A DNA stretch of 56,895 bases from Ruminococcus sp. UBA4240 (GTDB lineage: Bacteria > Bacillota > Clostridia > Oscillospirales > Ruminococcaceae): NCBI GenBank assembly GCA_002395525.1, contig DGXE01000025.1:1-56895 (forward strand). Reading direction: 5' to 3'. The stretch's first letter is position 1. Every line of letters starts with the position of its first letter. A program made the translations under genes and the position numbers. A model generated the notes under the pieces. The model did no database searches. It saw only the letters and a list, made by a program, of their open reading frames with translations, and was not told where the DNA came from. Below, in pieces: positions 7,764 to 15,716 of the stretch.

Positions 7764-9159
7764 AGCTAAGACCATCTCCATTATTGCGCTTTTGTGCCTG
7801 TGCGGATGCACAGCCCGGGAAGCACCTGTATCCTCTGTGGAGCAGGCGGCTGTGACCATTGCAGCTGAGACTGAGCAGACAACAGTCACCACACAGGCTG
7901 TGACCACTACTGTGACATCACCTGCCGAGACATCCACCGAAGCTGCTGTCACCACTGAGACAACAGCGGCACAGACTGTTCTTTCATCGGGACAGTGGAC
8001 TCTTGATACAGAAAACCTCTACCTGAAAAATGCGGGTGAAAAGGAGTCCGGGCTTTACATATACGAGATGGATGAAGACGGGATAAAAGAGGGTTGTGAA
8101 TACTCCCTCAGCGAGGATTATCTCATGTGCTATCCTTGCGCCGTTGTGTCTCGGTATGACCCTGCTGATGACAGCTATGAAGACCGTTTCTATGCGGTGC
8201 TTGAAGACAGGACAGCGCTCATTGCCTTCCACAGAAGGTCATATGAGGCAGCCGTCGATGTCTCTCCCGCAAAGGAGTTTGTGCCTACCATGCTTGCAAG
8301 GGAATATGCAGCATGGGGCTGCTATATGCTTGAAAGGGACAGGGAAGGCGTCTACTATACAGACTGGTTCATGATAAAGGACAACGTGCCCTACACTGCC
8401 CATGTGGTGCATGACTATACCGGGGACTTTGAGCTGCCTGCGGATGTAGACTATGTACTCGAGGAGATGCAGACGGATCCCTATGACCTGACATTTTTCA
8501 GACTGTACAGCAATACCGACACCGTGCTTGCCACTGCTACGGAGCACTTTACCGTGCTGGAGGGCGAGACCCCGGACAGGAAATATCTGAATATTGCTGA
8601 CAGCGATGAGGACAGCACTGCGCAGCCCTGCGGCGTTACCTTTGATAACTACGGGAAAGTCACCCGTTTTACAGAGATGGAAGATATCATGGGTCATACT
8701 GCCCTTGTCATAACAAATGATGCATGGGATGACAACGAGTATGAGATGTTTGACGACCATTACTATGCTGTCATTGACGGACAAGTGACCAATATCGCCA
8801 ATTCCTTCGGGTTCCGCAGTGACGGCGGCCGTGAAGCATATTCTTTGGATATTGACGGGGACGGCACAAATGAGCTTATCGTAAACAACACCTTCCAGGG
8901 GGACGGGGTACAGAGTGCGTATATGTTCAGCATCAGGAACGGCGTACCAATGGAGATGCACTTCAGCGACCTTGTCAGCGGCGAAGATCTGTGGAAGGCG
9001 TTCAGCTGCTACTATCCGGACTCAGAGTCTGTCACCGTTAGCTGGATCACCATAGACGGTGAAGAATCCTCAGAAAAAGTGCAGGTCAAGGATCTGGACC
9101 TTGATGAACTTGATTTTTACGATATAGACGAATGGGGGAACGATGATGAAAATCAATGA
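7753..9159 (+). CDS. Lipoprotein of unknown function with Thr-rich linker
   Basis: 468 residues. A signal peptide ends in the lipobox LCGC (lipidated Cys19). Residues about 25-75 are a low-complexity Thr/Ala/Glu linker (runs such as TTTVTSPAET), followed by a globular exported region. Near residue 360 the sequence DIDGDGTNELIVN resembles a calcium-binding DxDxDG loop of VCBS/FG-GAP type. No enzyme motif recognised. It overlaps purN by 11 bp and is overlapped by purO, so translation is coupled to purine genes although a surface protein has no obvious part in that pathway. Confidence 0.75.
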   Translation: MTFKAKTISIIALLCLCGCTAREAPVSSVEQAAVTIAAETEQTTVTTQAVTTTVTSPAETSTEAAVTTETTAAQTVLSSGQWTLDTENLYLKNAGEKESGLYIYEMDEDGIKEGCEYSLSEDYLMCYPCAVVSRYDPADDSYEDRFYAVLEDRTALIAFHRRSYEAAVDVSPAKEFVPTMLAREYAAWGCYMLERDREGVYYTDWFMIKDNVPYTAHVVHDYTGDFELPADVDYVLEEMQTDPYDLTFFRLYSNTDTVLATATEHFTVLEGETPDRKYLNIADSDEDSTAQPCGVTFDNYGKVTRFTEMEDIMGHTALVITNDAWDDNEYEMFDDHYYAVIDGQVTNIANSFGFRSDGGREAYSLDIDGDGTNELIVNNTFQGDGVQSAYMFSIRNGVPMEMHFSDLVSGEDLWKAFSCYYPDSESVTVSWITIDGEESSEKVQVKDLDLDELDFYDIDEWGNDDENQ

Positions 9160-9868
9160 TCTTAAAGAACTGCTTGAGGGAAATGCATATCCCGGAAGAG
9201 GCATAGTTGTTGGCCGCAGCGAGGACGGGAAAACTGCTGAAATAGCCTACTTCATTATGGGCAGGAGCGTAAACTCCCGCAACCGTGTATTTACTGCCAC
9301 ATCTGACGGCATACGCACAGAGGCGGCTGACCCTTCTAAGCTGTCCGACCCCCATCTTATCATCTATTCCCCTGTAAGGACACTGGGGAATATAACCATC
9401 GTTACCAACGGGGATCAGACTGACACCATATACGACGGCATGAGCATGGGGCAGACCTTTGAGCAGTCCCTCAGATGCCGTGAGTATGAGGATGATGCTC
9501 CCAATTACACTCCCAGGATCAGCGCTGTTGTAACTGCTGCCGGGGGTGAGCTCTCATATTCTATCTCCATACTGAAATCCGCAGACGGAGACCCTTCCTG
9601 CTGTGAGCGCTTCACCTTTGATTATCCCGCCCCTGTGGCAGGTGTGGGGCACTTTATCCACACATATATGGGTGACGGTTCACCTCTGCCTTCCTTCGAG
9701 GGAGAGCCGGAAAAGATAGCTGTAGGTGCTGACAATATCGACGGCTTTACCATGAAGATATGGAATGCCCTTAACGGAGACAACAAGGTATCCCTCTACA
9801 CCTGCTTCATAGACATTGCCACAGGTGAAAAGCAGACACGCATCATAAACAAATACGATAAGGCATGA
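9146..9868 (+). CDS. purO: IMP cyclohydrolase, archaeal PurO type
   Basis: Closes FAICAR to IMP, the last step of de novo synthesis. The protein (about 240 residues) resembles the archaeal PurO/IMP_cyclohyd family, not the bacterial PurH N-domain: GRGIVVGRSEDGKTAEIAYF followed by MGRSVNSRNRVF, then VTNGDQTDTIYDG and DDAPNYTPRISAVV. These match the GR..VG, SRSFPNR, TNGxxTD and YNTPRI blocks of PurO as I remember them. Two ATGs are possible, 9143 and 9146; the latter has better spacing to GGGGG at 9134. It overlaps the lipoprotein gene. The partner enzyme is the stand-alone AICAR transformylase at 10577. Confidence 0.85.
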   Translation: MKINDLKELLEGNAYPGRGIVVGRSEDGKTAEIAYFIMGRSVNSRNRVFTATSDGIRTEAADPSKLSDPHLIIYSPVRTLGNITIVTNGDQTDTIYDGMSMGQTFEQSLRCREYEDDAPNYTPRISAVVTAAGGELSYSISILKSADGDPSCCERFTFDYPAPVAGVGHFIHTYMGDGSPLPSFEGEPEKIAVGADNIDGFTMKIWNALNGDNKVSLYTCFIDIATGEKQTRIINKYDKA

Positions 9869-9893
9869 CCCTTTTCGGGAAGGAATGTGTGCT

Positions 9894-10562
9894 ATGGAAT
9901 TCTACACTCTGGTGTGTCCCTCCTGCGGGGCTTCCCTGTCTGTATTGCCCGGAGCTGAAAAAGCCACCTGTGAATACTGCCTCTCTACCTTCAACATAGA
10001 CAACACTTCCGAAAAGGAGGCAATGAGGGCGCAGCAGAACGCTGAAGGCTTTGTCAGGGCAAAGAAAAAATGGCAGAAGACAGTTATAATATGCATCCTG
10101 ATATATGTGGCACTGTGGATCGTCATGGCACTGGGGATACTTTTTGACAATGATCCTTTAGGTATACTTGCCGTAGTTGCTGCATCACTGTTTTTCATTA
10201 TCATTCCCCCTGTGATGACCATAAAATACCCTGCCGATCCTGCTACGGGCAAAAAGCGTTCAGGGCTCATAGCGTTCATACTCTTTATCATATTGTTTTT
10301 TGCAGGGGGCGCAGGTCTTGTGGCAGGGGCAGGGTTAGCAGTTGCCTTTGACTATAAGAGCCACACTCCGAGATACAGTTCATCCGGCAGTAACAGTTAC
10401 AGCAAAACAGACGGCGTGACAGAGGAAACCACCGTAACAGAAAATCGTGAAAGGGATCCGGACTATACCATATCCGTAGATGTGGATATATCCGATATGC
10501 CGGTGATGCCAGAGATACCTGATATTACAGTATATACACCCACAGAGATCAACATAGGATAG
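9894..10562 (+). CDS. Zinc-ribbon membrane protein of unknown function
   Basis: 222 residues. An N-terminal zinc ribbon is formed by CPSC (8-11) and CEYC (26-29), followed by a charged helix and about three hydrophobic membrane segments (roughly 58-80, 85-105, 120-145). The C-terminus is a Ser-rich, then Val/Asp/Pro-rich tail. The ATG at 9894 fits the GGAAGGA ribosome binding site; an ATG at 9885 abuts it too closely. It lies between the two genes that together replace purH. No catalytic motif is visible. Confidence 0.7.
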   Translation: MEFYTLVCPSCGASLSVLPGAEKATCEYCLSTFNIDNTSEKEAMRAQQNAEGFVRAKKKWQKTVIICILIYVALWIVMALGILFDNDPLGILAVVAASLFFIIIPPVMTIKYPADPATGKKRSGLIAFILFIILFFAGGAGLVAGAGLAVAFDYKSHTPRYSSSGSNSYSKTDGVTEETTVTENRERDPDYTISVDVDISDMPVMPEIPDITVYTPTEINIG

Positions 10563-10576
10563 AAAGGAAACCCACT

Positions 10577-11755
10577 ATGAACGAAATGCAGCTTAAATAC
10601 GGATGCAACCCCAATCAGAAGCCCTCAAGAGTATATATGCAGGACGGCAGCGACCTGCCTGTTACTGTTCTCAACGGCAGGCCCGGATACATCAATCTCC
10701 TTGATGCTTTAAACGGATATCAGCTTGTGAAGGAGCTGAAAAGGGCTACGGGACTTCCTGCGGCTACATCCTTCAAGCACGTATCTCCTGCGGGTGCTGC
10801 CATAGGCAGACCCCTTACGGATACGCTCAAAAAGATATACTGGGTGGATGACCTGGGTGAGCTTTCACCTCTGGCGTGTGCCTATGCAAGAGCAAGAGGT
10901 GCGGACAGAATGTCCTCATACGGTGATTTCATCGCACTTTCCGATGAATGTGACGTATGCACCGCAAAAATGATACAGCGTGAAGTCTCCGACGGCATAA
11001 TCGCTCCCTCCTATTCTCCCGAGGCTCTGGAGATACTCAAGACCAAGAAGAAGGGCGGCTACTGCATACTGCAGATGGATACAGCCTATACCCCCGCTCC
11101 CATAGAGCACAAGCAGGTATACGGCATCACCTTTGAGCAGGGGAGAAATGAGCTTGACATCAATGATGAGCTGCTTTCAAACATTGTAACAGATGCAAAG
11201 GATATCCCCGATGACAAGCGTGCGGATCTGCTCATATCACTTATCACATTGAAGTACACCCAGTCCAATTCCGTGTGCTACGTCAAGGACGGACAGGCTA
11301 TCGGCATAGGCGCAGGGCAGCAGTCAAGGATACACTGCACCCGCCTTGCAGGACAGAAGGCTGACAACTGGTGGCTCAGACAGTGCCCCAAGGTAATGGC
11401 TCTGCCCTTTAAGGAGGATGTGCGCCGTGCAGACCGTGACAATGCCATAGACGTATACATGGGTGATGAGTACGAGGATATACTCCGTGACGGCGAATGG
11501 CAGAAGGTATTCACAGAATGCCCCCAGCCCCTCACTGTTGAGGAGAAAAAGGCATGGCTTGCTGAAAACACAGATGTGGCACTGGGCTCTGATGCCTTCT
11601 TCCCCTTCGGGGACAACATCGAAAGAGCACATAAGTCCGGTGTGAGATATATTGCCCAGCCCGGCGGCTCCATCCGTGACGACAACGTAATAGATACCTG
11701 CAACAAATACGGGATTGCAATGGCATTCACGGGGATAAGGCTATTCCACCACTGA
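10577..11755 (+). CDS. Stand-alone AICAR transformylase
   Basis: Formylates AICAR with 10-formyl-tetrahydrofolate to FAICAR. The 392 residues correspond only to the transformylase half of PurH; the N-terminal MGS-fold IMP cyclohydrolase half is missing. Motifs: LKYGCNPNQKPS at the N-terminus, SFKHVSPAGAAIG with the Lys-His catalytic pair, and the C-terminal PGGSIRDDNVID. The cyclohydrolase activity is provided by purO upstream. Ribosome binding site GAAAGGA is 8 nt from the ATG. This kind of single-domain enzyme is known from some Clostridia and archaea. Confidence 0.93.
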   Translation: MNEMQLKYGCNPNQKPSRVYMQDGSDLPVTVLNGRPGYINLLDALNGYQLVKELKRATGLPAATSFKHVSPAGAAIGRPLTDTLKKIYWVDDLGELSPLACAYARARGADRMSSYGDFIALSDECDVCTAKMIQREVSDGIIAPSYSPEALEILKTKKKGGYCILQMDTAYTPAPIEHKQVYGITFEQGRNELDINDELLSNIVTDAKDIPDDKRADLLISLITLKYTQSNSVCYVKDGQAIGIGAGQQSRIHCTRLAGQKADNWWLRQCPKVMALPFKEDVRRADRDNAIDVYMGDEYEDILRDGEWQKVFTECPQPLTVEEKKAWLAENTDVALGSDAFFPFGDNIERAHKSGVRYIAQPGGSIRDDNVIDTCNKYGIAMAFTGIRLFHH

Positions 11756-11766
11756 TGAGGTAAGGT

Positions 11767-12288
11767 ATGCGCCCAAAGGTATGTAAAACTCTTTCTGCTG
11801 TCGCATTTGCACTATCTCTTGCGTTCTTTGCTTCGGTCCTGGTTTTGACATTTTTCCCCGGTATATCTATAGGGCTGTTTGACATTGATGTGAGGACGGA
11901 GGACGTAAAGCTCACGGCTTCCGAAAAGTCGTTCTTTCTCAGCATCTTTGCAGGGTGGCTGCCTCTGAGTGTGCTGGCACTGGTAAATGTGCTTATAAAG
12001 AACACAGGCAAAAGCAGTGAGGTGGCACGCACCATCATATGTGCTTTTATCATCGTAGTCAGCTCCTTTGGAGAAAGATGGCTGTATGGACGATTTATGA
12101 TGTTCGTGTCGCACTTATACGGCGCACAGACCATTATGGTATATCAGACTGTGAAAGCGCTTATCGACAATGTGGCAGGATTGCTTGTCGTGGGGGCATA
12201 TGTGCTGCTGTTCTGTTCATTTGCCATAGAGATATACCACAATGCCCATGTCAAGGGTGATATAAACGCTACAGGCGACGCAAAGTGA
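11767..12288 (+). CDS. Membrane protein of unknown function
   Basis: 173 residues starting 11 bp after the transformylase gene, with GAGGTAAGG as ribosome binding site. About four hydrophobic segments (around 10-32, 57-77, 85-105, 135-158), short charged ends, and no recognisable motif. Same-strand position within the purine run suggests cotranscription. Function cannot be assigned. Confidence 0.65.
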   Translation: MRPKVCKTLSAVAFALSLAFFASVLVLTFFPGISIGLFDIDVRTEDVKLTASEKSFFLSIFAGWLPLSVLALVNVLIKNTGKSSEVARTIICAFIIVVSSFGERWLYGRFMMFVSHLYGAQTIMVYQTVKALIDNVAGLLVVGAYVLLFCSFAIEIYHNAHVKGDINATGDAK

Positions 12289-12335
12289 CAGCGCTTTTCC
12301 ATTGGCTCTTTGGACAATGAGAAGGAGATGACGGT

Positions 12336-12599
12336 ATGTCAGTAAAAGCTTTAGAGAAGACAAATGCGCAGGATCTTACCGTAGTAGAGAACATAAATAA
12401 TTGTGTCAGTATGCTTTCAGCTGAGGATCTTGAGAATGTTTTAAGCTATATGGAGTTTCTTCTGTACAAGGCAGGTAATTATCCGGTATCTTCCGGGATC
12501 GCAGAGAAACGCAGGGAATTATGTGGAAAATACAAGGGAAAAATGTGGATCTCGGATGATTTTGATGACCCGCTGGATGACTTTAAGGAGTATATGTGA
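12336..12599 (+). CDS. DUF2281-type antitoxin, first copy
   Basis: 87 residues, ending in WISDDFDDPLDDFKEYM, the toxin-binding tail typical of DUF2281/VapB-like antitoxins that accompany PIN-domain toxins. The preceding residues (about 15-50) form the conserved helix-rich part. Ribosome binding site GAAGGAGATGACGGT. Its TGA stop overlaps the toxin ATG (TGATG), the normal arrangement for a type II pair. A shorter paralogue with the same leader lies 730 bp downstream. By family knowledge it would neutralise the toxin and repress its own operon. Confidence 0.83.
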   Translation: MSVKALEKTNAQDLTVVENINNCVSMLSAEDLENVLSYMEFLLYKAGNYPVSSGIAEKRRELCGKYKGKMWISDDFDDPLDDFKEYM

Positions 12600-12982
12600 T
12601 GTATTTGCTTGATACTCATGTTTTCTATTGGTATCTTAGCGGAGAAAAGCTGCTGAATAAAGAGATCATGGCTGTTATCAACAGCGATGAGCCTGTATAT
12701 GTAAGCATTTGTTCCTTCTGGGAGATGGCAATCAAAAACAGCATAGGCAAATTCGAGTTTGACGGAACTATCAATGATCTGTACAAGGATGCGCTGAATG
12801 CATATATAGAGATATTGCCGGTAAAGATCCCGCATATACAGGGGATATCAGCACTGCCCTTCATTCACCGTGACCCCTTTGACAGAATGCTCATCTCACA
12901 GGCGATTTATGAGGGCTTGACCCTTGTGACAGCGGATGAGAATATACTGAAATACACGGGAGTTAAACTTATCAAGGCATGA
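12599..12982 (+). CDS. PIN-domain toxin (VapC-like), first copy
   Basis: 127 residues. PIN ribonuclease fold with acidic residues in place: MYLLDTHVFYW (first Asp), SICSFWEMAIK with the central Glu, HRDPFDRMLISQA and TADENILKY with the C-terminal Asp residues. Probably an endoribonuclease toxin inhibited by the antitoxin encoded just upstream. The ATG at 12599 overlaps the antitoxin stop; a GTG one codon earlier is unlikely by analogy with the second copy. The last 130 bp are nearly identical to the second toxin while the first two thirds have diverged. Confidence 0.85.
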   Translation: MYLLDTHVFYWYLSGEKLLNKEIMAVINSDEPVYVSICSFWEMAIKNSIGKFEFDGTINDLYKDALNAYIEILPVKIPHIQGISALPFIHRDPFDRMLISQAIYEGLTLVTADENILKYTGVKLIKA

Positions 12983-13050
12983 CAAATACCAGCATCCCGG
13001 AATACAGGGCACACATGGATAGTTCTTTTCTTTTGATTTGCGGACAGTGA
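12979..13050 (+). pseudogene. Remnant of the 5' end of the downstream small zinc-binding gene
   Basis: ATGACAAATACCAGCATCCC and the following bases to 13015 match the first 12 codons of the gene at 13655 with two changes, then the similarity ends and the frame closes after 23 codons. It overlaps the first toxin stop as ATGA exactly as the complete gene overlaps the second toxin. It marks one boundary of the tandem duplication. Confidence 0.7.
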
Positions 13051-13065
13051 GAAGGAGATGACGGT

Positions 13066-13275
13066 ATGGTAATAGATATGATAAACAAAGAGGCATCAGG
13101 TGTTTCTGATGACATATTGAAGCAAGTTCTTAATTATCTGAAATATCTGAAAAGAGAGGAAGATGTATCATCAGCTCCTGTTGATAGGTCGTCGCTTCGC
13201 AATCTTTTTGCGAAAAAAGGCTGGATCTCTGATGATTTTGATGAACCTTTGGCTGATTTTGCGGAGTATATGTAA
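13066..13275 (+). CDS. DUF2281-type antitoxin, second copy
   Basis: 69 residues, a shorter paralogue of the antitoxin at 12336. It shares the leader GGACAGTGAGAAGGAGATGA and the tail WISDDFDEPLADFAEYM, while the middle is diverged and shorter by about 18 residues. Stop and toxin start overlap as TAATG. Divergence of the toxin-contacting middle together with that of the toxin N-terminal parts suggests the two pairs may not cross-neutralise, which is inference. Confidence 0.82.
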   Translation: MVIDMINKEASGVSDDILKQVLNYLKYLKREEDVSSAPVDRSSLRNLFAKKGWISDDFDEPLADFAEYM

Positions 13276-13658
13276 TGTATCTTATTGACACACACATACT
13301 TTATTGGTATATCAACAATGATGACAGGCTTTCCGAAGATATAAGCCATATAATATCAACACAGAGCGGGGTATATGTCAGTATCTGTTCATTTTGGGAG
13401 ATGGCAATCAAAAACAACATCGGTAAATTGACTCTCCCACTGCCGATAAAGGATATAATGAGCGCCTGTGAAAAAAATGATATCAGCGTGTTGCCCATAA
13501 AGGCTGAACATATCGAGCTTCTTTCTTCACTGCCCTTCATCCACCGTGACCCCTTTGACAGAATGCTCATCTCACAGTCGATTTATGAGGGCTTGACCCT
13601 TGTGACAGCGGATGAGAATATACTGAAATACACGGGAGTTAAACTTATCAAGGCATGA
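13275..13658 (+). CDS. PIN-domain toxin (VapC-like), second copy
   Basis: 127 residues, same length as the first copy. It keeps MYLIDTHILYW, SICSFWEMAIK, HRDPFDRMLIS and TADENILKY with all acidic PIN positions, so it looks catalytically intact. The N-terminal two thirds are clearly diverged from the first copy, whereas the C-terminal third is almost the same at nucleotide level. Its stop overlaps the start of the next gene (ATGA). Confidence 0.85.
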   Translation: MYLIDTHILYWYINNDDRLSEDISHIISTQSGVYVSICSFWEMAIKNNIGKLTLPLPIKDIMSACEKNDISVLPIKAEHIELLSSLPFIHRDPFDRMLISQSIYEGLTLVTADENILKYTGVKLIKA

Positions 13659-13912
13659 CAAATACCAGCATCCTGGAATACAAGGCACACAGGCACTGCA
13701 CGTACAACCGTGAAGAGCTGGAGCACAGCCGTGACATAGGCTGCTTTTACTGCCTTAGGATATTCCACAATCACAGGCTGATAGAAAACTGGTGTGACTG
13801 CGGCGATACGGCTCTTTGCCCTTATTGTTCCATAGACAGTCTTATAGGCAGTGCATCAGGTTTCCCCATAACAAAGACATTCCTTACGGGAATGAATCAG
13901 ATATGGTTTTAA
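13655..13912 (+). CDS. Small Cys-rich cytoplasmic protein, probable zinc ribbon
   Basis: 85 residues with two cysteine pairs, CFYC and CPYC, plus CDC between them, in the pattern IGCFYCLRIF ... WCDCGDTALCPYCSIDS. This resembles a widespread family of uncharacterised small cytoplasmic proteins that keep the phrase ALCPYCGIDSVIG. No function is established. It overlaps the second toxin by 4 bp and ends 10 bp before purD. Its duplicated 5' end after the first toxin shows it was next to the toxin gene before the duplication. Confidence 0.75.
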   Translation: MTNTSILEYKAHRHCTYNREELEHSRDIGCFYCLRIFHNHRLIENWCDCGDTALCPYCSIDSLIGSASGFPITKTFLTGMNQIWF

Positions 13913-13922
13913 GGAGTTTTGT

Positions 13923-15209
13923 ATGAAAATACTCGTAGTAGGCGGCGGCGGCCGTGAACACGCCATAATAATGAAGCTTGCCGAAAGTCCGAAGGTGGAC
14001 AAGCTCTACTGTGCCCCCGGCAACGGCGGCATATCCCGCTATGCGGAGTGCTTTGACGTAAAGGCTACCGACATAGAAGGACAGGTGGCTCTGGCGCAGA
14101 GGCTTGCTGTTGACATGGTGGTAGTAGCCCCTGATGACCCACTTGTTCTGGGTCTGGTGGATGCCCTGAACGCAAAGGGCATAAAGGCATTCGGCCCTGA
14201 CAGCAAGGCTGCCGTCATAGAGGGCAGCAAGGCCTTTTCCAAGGAGCTGATGAAGAAATATGGCATACCTACAGCAGCTTATGAAACATTCACCGACAGC
14301 GAAAGTGCTGTTGCCTACCTTAAAGGTCAGAACACCTACCCCGCTGTTATCAAAGCGGATGGTCTGGCACTTGGCAAAGGTGTTATCATCGCACAGAACG
14401 AGGAGGAAGCCGTAACAGCTGTCCGTGAGATGATAGACGGGGGCAAGTTCGGGAAGTCGGGAGCAAAGGTGGTCATCGAGGAATTCCTGACAGGTCCTGA
14501 GGTGTCTGTACTCTCCTTTACCGACGGAAACATTGTGGTGCCCATGATATCATCCATGGATCACAAGCGTGCCCTTGACAACGACGAAGGGCTCAACACC
14601 GGCGGCATGGGGACTGTTGCCCCGAATCCCTGCTATACCAAGGCTCTTGCCGACGAGTGCATGGAAAAGATATTCCTGCCTACCATCAATGCCATGAAGG
14701 CGGAGGGGCGCACCTTCAAGGGCTGCCTTTACTTCGGGCTGATGATGACACCAAAGGGGCCAAAGGTCATAGAGTACAACTGCCGCTTCGGAGACCCTGA
14801 GACTCAGGTGGTGCTGCCTCTGCTTGACGGCGATTTGTGTGAGATCTTCGAGGCAGTGGCTGACGGCAGACTTGCTGATGTGGAAATAAAATGGAAGAAT
14901 GAGTCCTGCGCCTGCGTTGTAATGGCTTCCGGCGGCTATCCGCTTTCATATCCCAAGGGCATTGAGATGTCGGGCTTTGACGATAAGGGGCAGGTGGAGG
15001 GTGCCTTTGTCCACCATGCAGGCACCAAGTATGAAAACGGGAAGTTCTTCACCAGCGGCGGGCGTGTAATAGGTGTCACTGCCACAGGCGCTGCTCTGCC
15101 AGAGGCTCTTGACAGAGCATATGCAGCCGTGAAGAAGATCTCCTTTGAGGGGGCGCATTACCGCACCGACATAGGAAAGAGAGCCCTTGCGGCACTGGAG
15201 CAGAAATGA
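13923..15209 (+). CDS. purD: Phosphoribosylamine-glycine ligase
   Basis: ATP-grasp enzyme joining phosphoribosylamine and glycine, the second purine step. 428 residues, full family length. Motifs: VVGGGGREHAI at the N-terminus, the ATP-grasp loop KADGLALGKGVIIA, EEFLTGPEVSV, DHKRALDNDEGLNTGGMG (family signature) and EYNCRFGDPE. Ribosome binding site AAGGAG lies just upstream. The last of the purine genes in the run; its stop overlaps the following nitroreductase start (ATGA). Confidence 0.97.
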   Translation: MKILVVGGGGREHAIIMKLAESPKVDKLYCAPGNGGISRYAECFDVKATDIEGQVALAQRLAVDMVVVAPDDPLVLGLVDALNAKGIKAFGPDSKAAVIEGSKAFSKELMKKYGIPTAAYETFTDSESAVAYLKGQNTYPAVIKADGLALGKGVIIAQNEEEAVTAVREMIDGGKFGKSGAKVVIEEFLTGPEVSVLSFTDGNIVVPMISSMDHKRALDNDEGLNTGGMGTVAPNPCYTKALADECMEKIFLPTINAMKAEGRTFKGCLYFGLMMTPKGPKVIEYNCRFGDPETQVVLPLLDGDLCEIFEAVADGRLADVEIKWKNESCACVVMASGGYPLSYPKGIEMSGFDDKGQVEGAFVHHAGTKYENGKFFTSGGRVIGVTATGAALPEALDRAYAAVKKISFEGAHYRTDIGKRALAALEQK

Positions 15210-15700
15210 ACGAGATATTCAGGCGCATAAGTGTCCGAAAATACACGGACGAACCCGTTGAACCGGAAAAGATAGAACAGATACTGCGTGCGGCTATGGC
15301 AGCTCCCTCTGCCGGCAACCAGCAGCCATGGGAATTCTATGTAGTTCGTGACAGAGCTGTTATCAAGGCTTTGTCCGAGTGCAGCCTGTATTCAGCCTGC
15401 GCTGCAGGTGCACCTGTGGTGATAGTGCCCTGTATGCGCACAAAGGGTCTGCGCTGGGAAAGGCTCGGACAGATAGACCTGTCCTGTGCGGTGGAGAATA
15501 TGCTGTTAGAGATAACATCGCTCGGCCTCGGCGGCGTATGGCTCTGCGTTACACCCGAACCGGAGCGTATGGAAAAAGCTGATGCCGCTCTGGGGCTGGG
15601 GGACGATCTTCACGCATTTGCCTTAGTGCCTGTGGGCTATCCTGCCGAGGAACGCCCTCAGCAGGACAGGTTCGACAAGAGCAGGATACATTACATCTGA
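15206..15700 (+). CDS. Nitroreductase-family flavoprotein
   Basis: 164 residues. N-terminal RRISVRKYTDEPVEPEK and AAMAAPSAGNQQPWEFYVV are the FMN-binding motifs of the nitroreductase fold, and LGLGGVWLCVTP near residue 110 is the second FMN-contacting segment. Such enzymes use FMN and NAD(P)H to reduce varied substrates; the physiological substrate cannot be told. Translationally coupled to purD by ATGA. Confidence 0.87.
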   Translation: MNEIFRRISVRKYTDEPVEPEKIEQILRAAMAAPSAGNQQPWEFYVVRDRAVIKALSECSLYSACAAGAPVVIVPCMRTKGLRWERLGQIDLSCAVENMLLEITSLGLGGVWLCVTPEPERMEKADAALGLGDDLHAFALVPVGYPAEERPQQDRFDKSRIHYI

Positions 15701-15716
15701 TGGAAAGGATATAACT

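Larger units (their letters stand above)
12852..13691 (+). repeat. 164-bp near-identical blocks in the duplicated toxin-antitoxin module
   Basis: 12852-13015 and 13528-13691 align without gaps with 4 mismatches (160/164). The blocks cover the last third of each toxin and the first 12 codons of the next gene. The flanking toxin and antitoxin sequences are much less alike, so the block looks homogenised, by recent recombination or gene conversion, after an older tandem duplication. Confidence 0.85.

Noticed and set aside
6675..7955. Long minus-strand open frame of 426 codons antisense to the membrane gene and purN
   Set aside because: It lies opposite clearly coding genes, has biased Cys/His/Arg-rich composition and no ribosome binding site; it is a shadow of the + strand genes.
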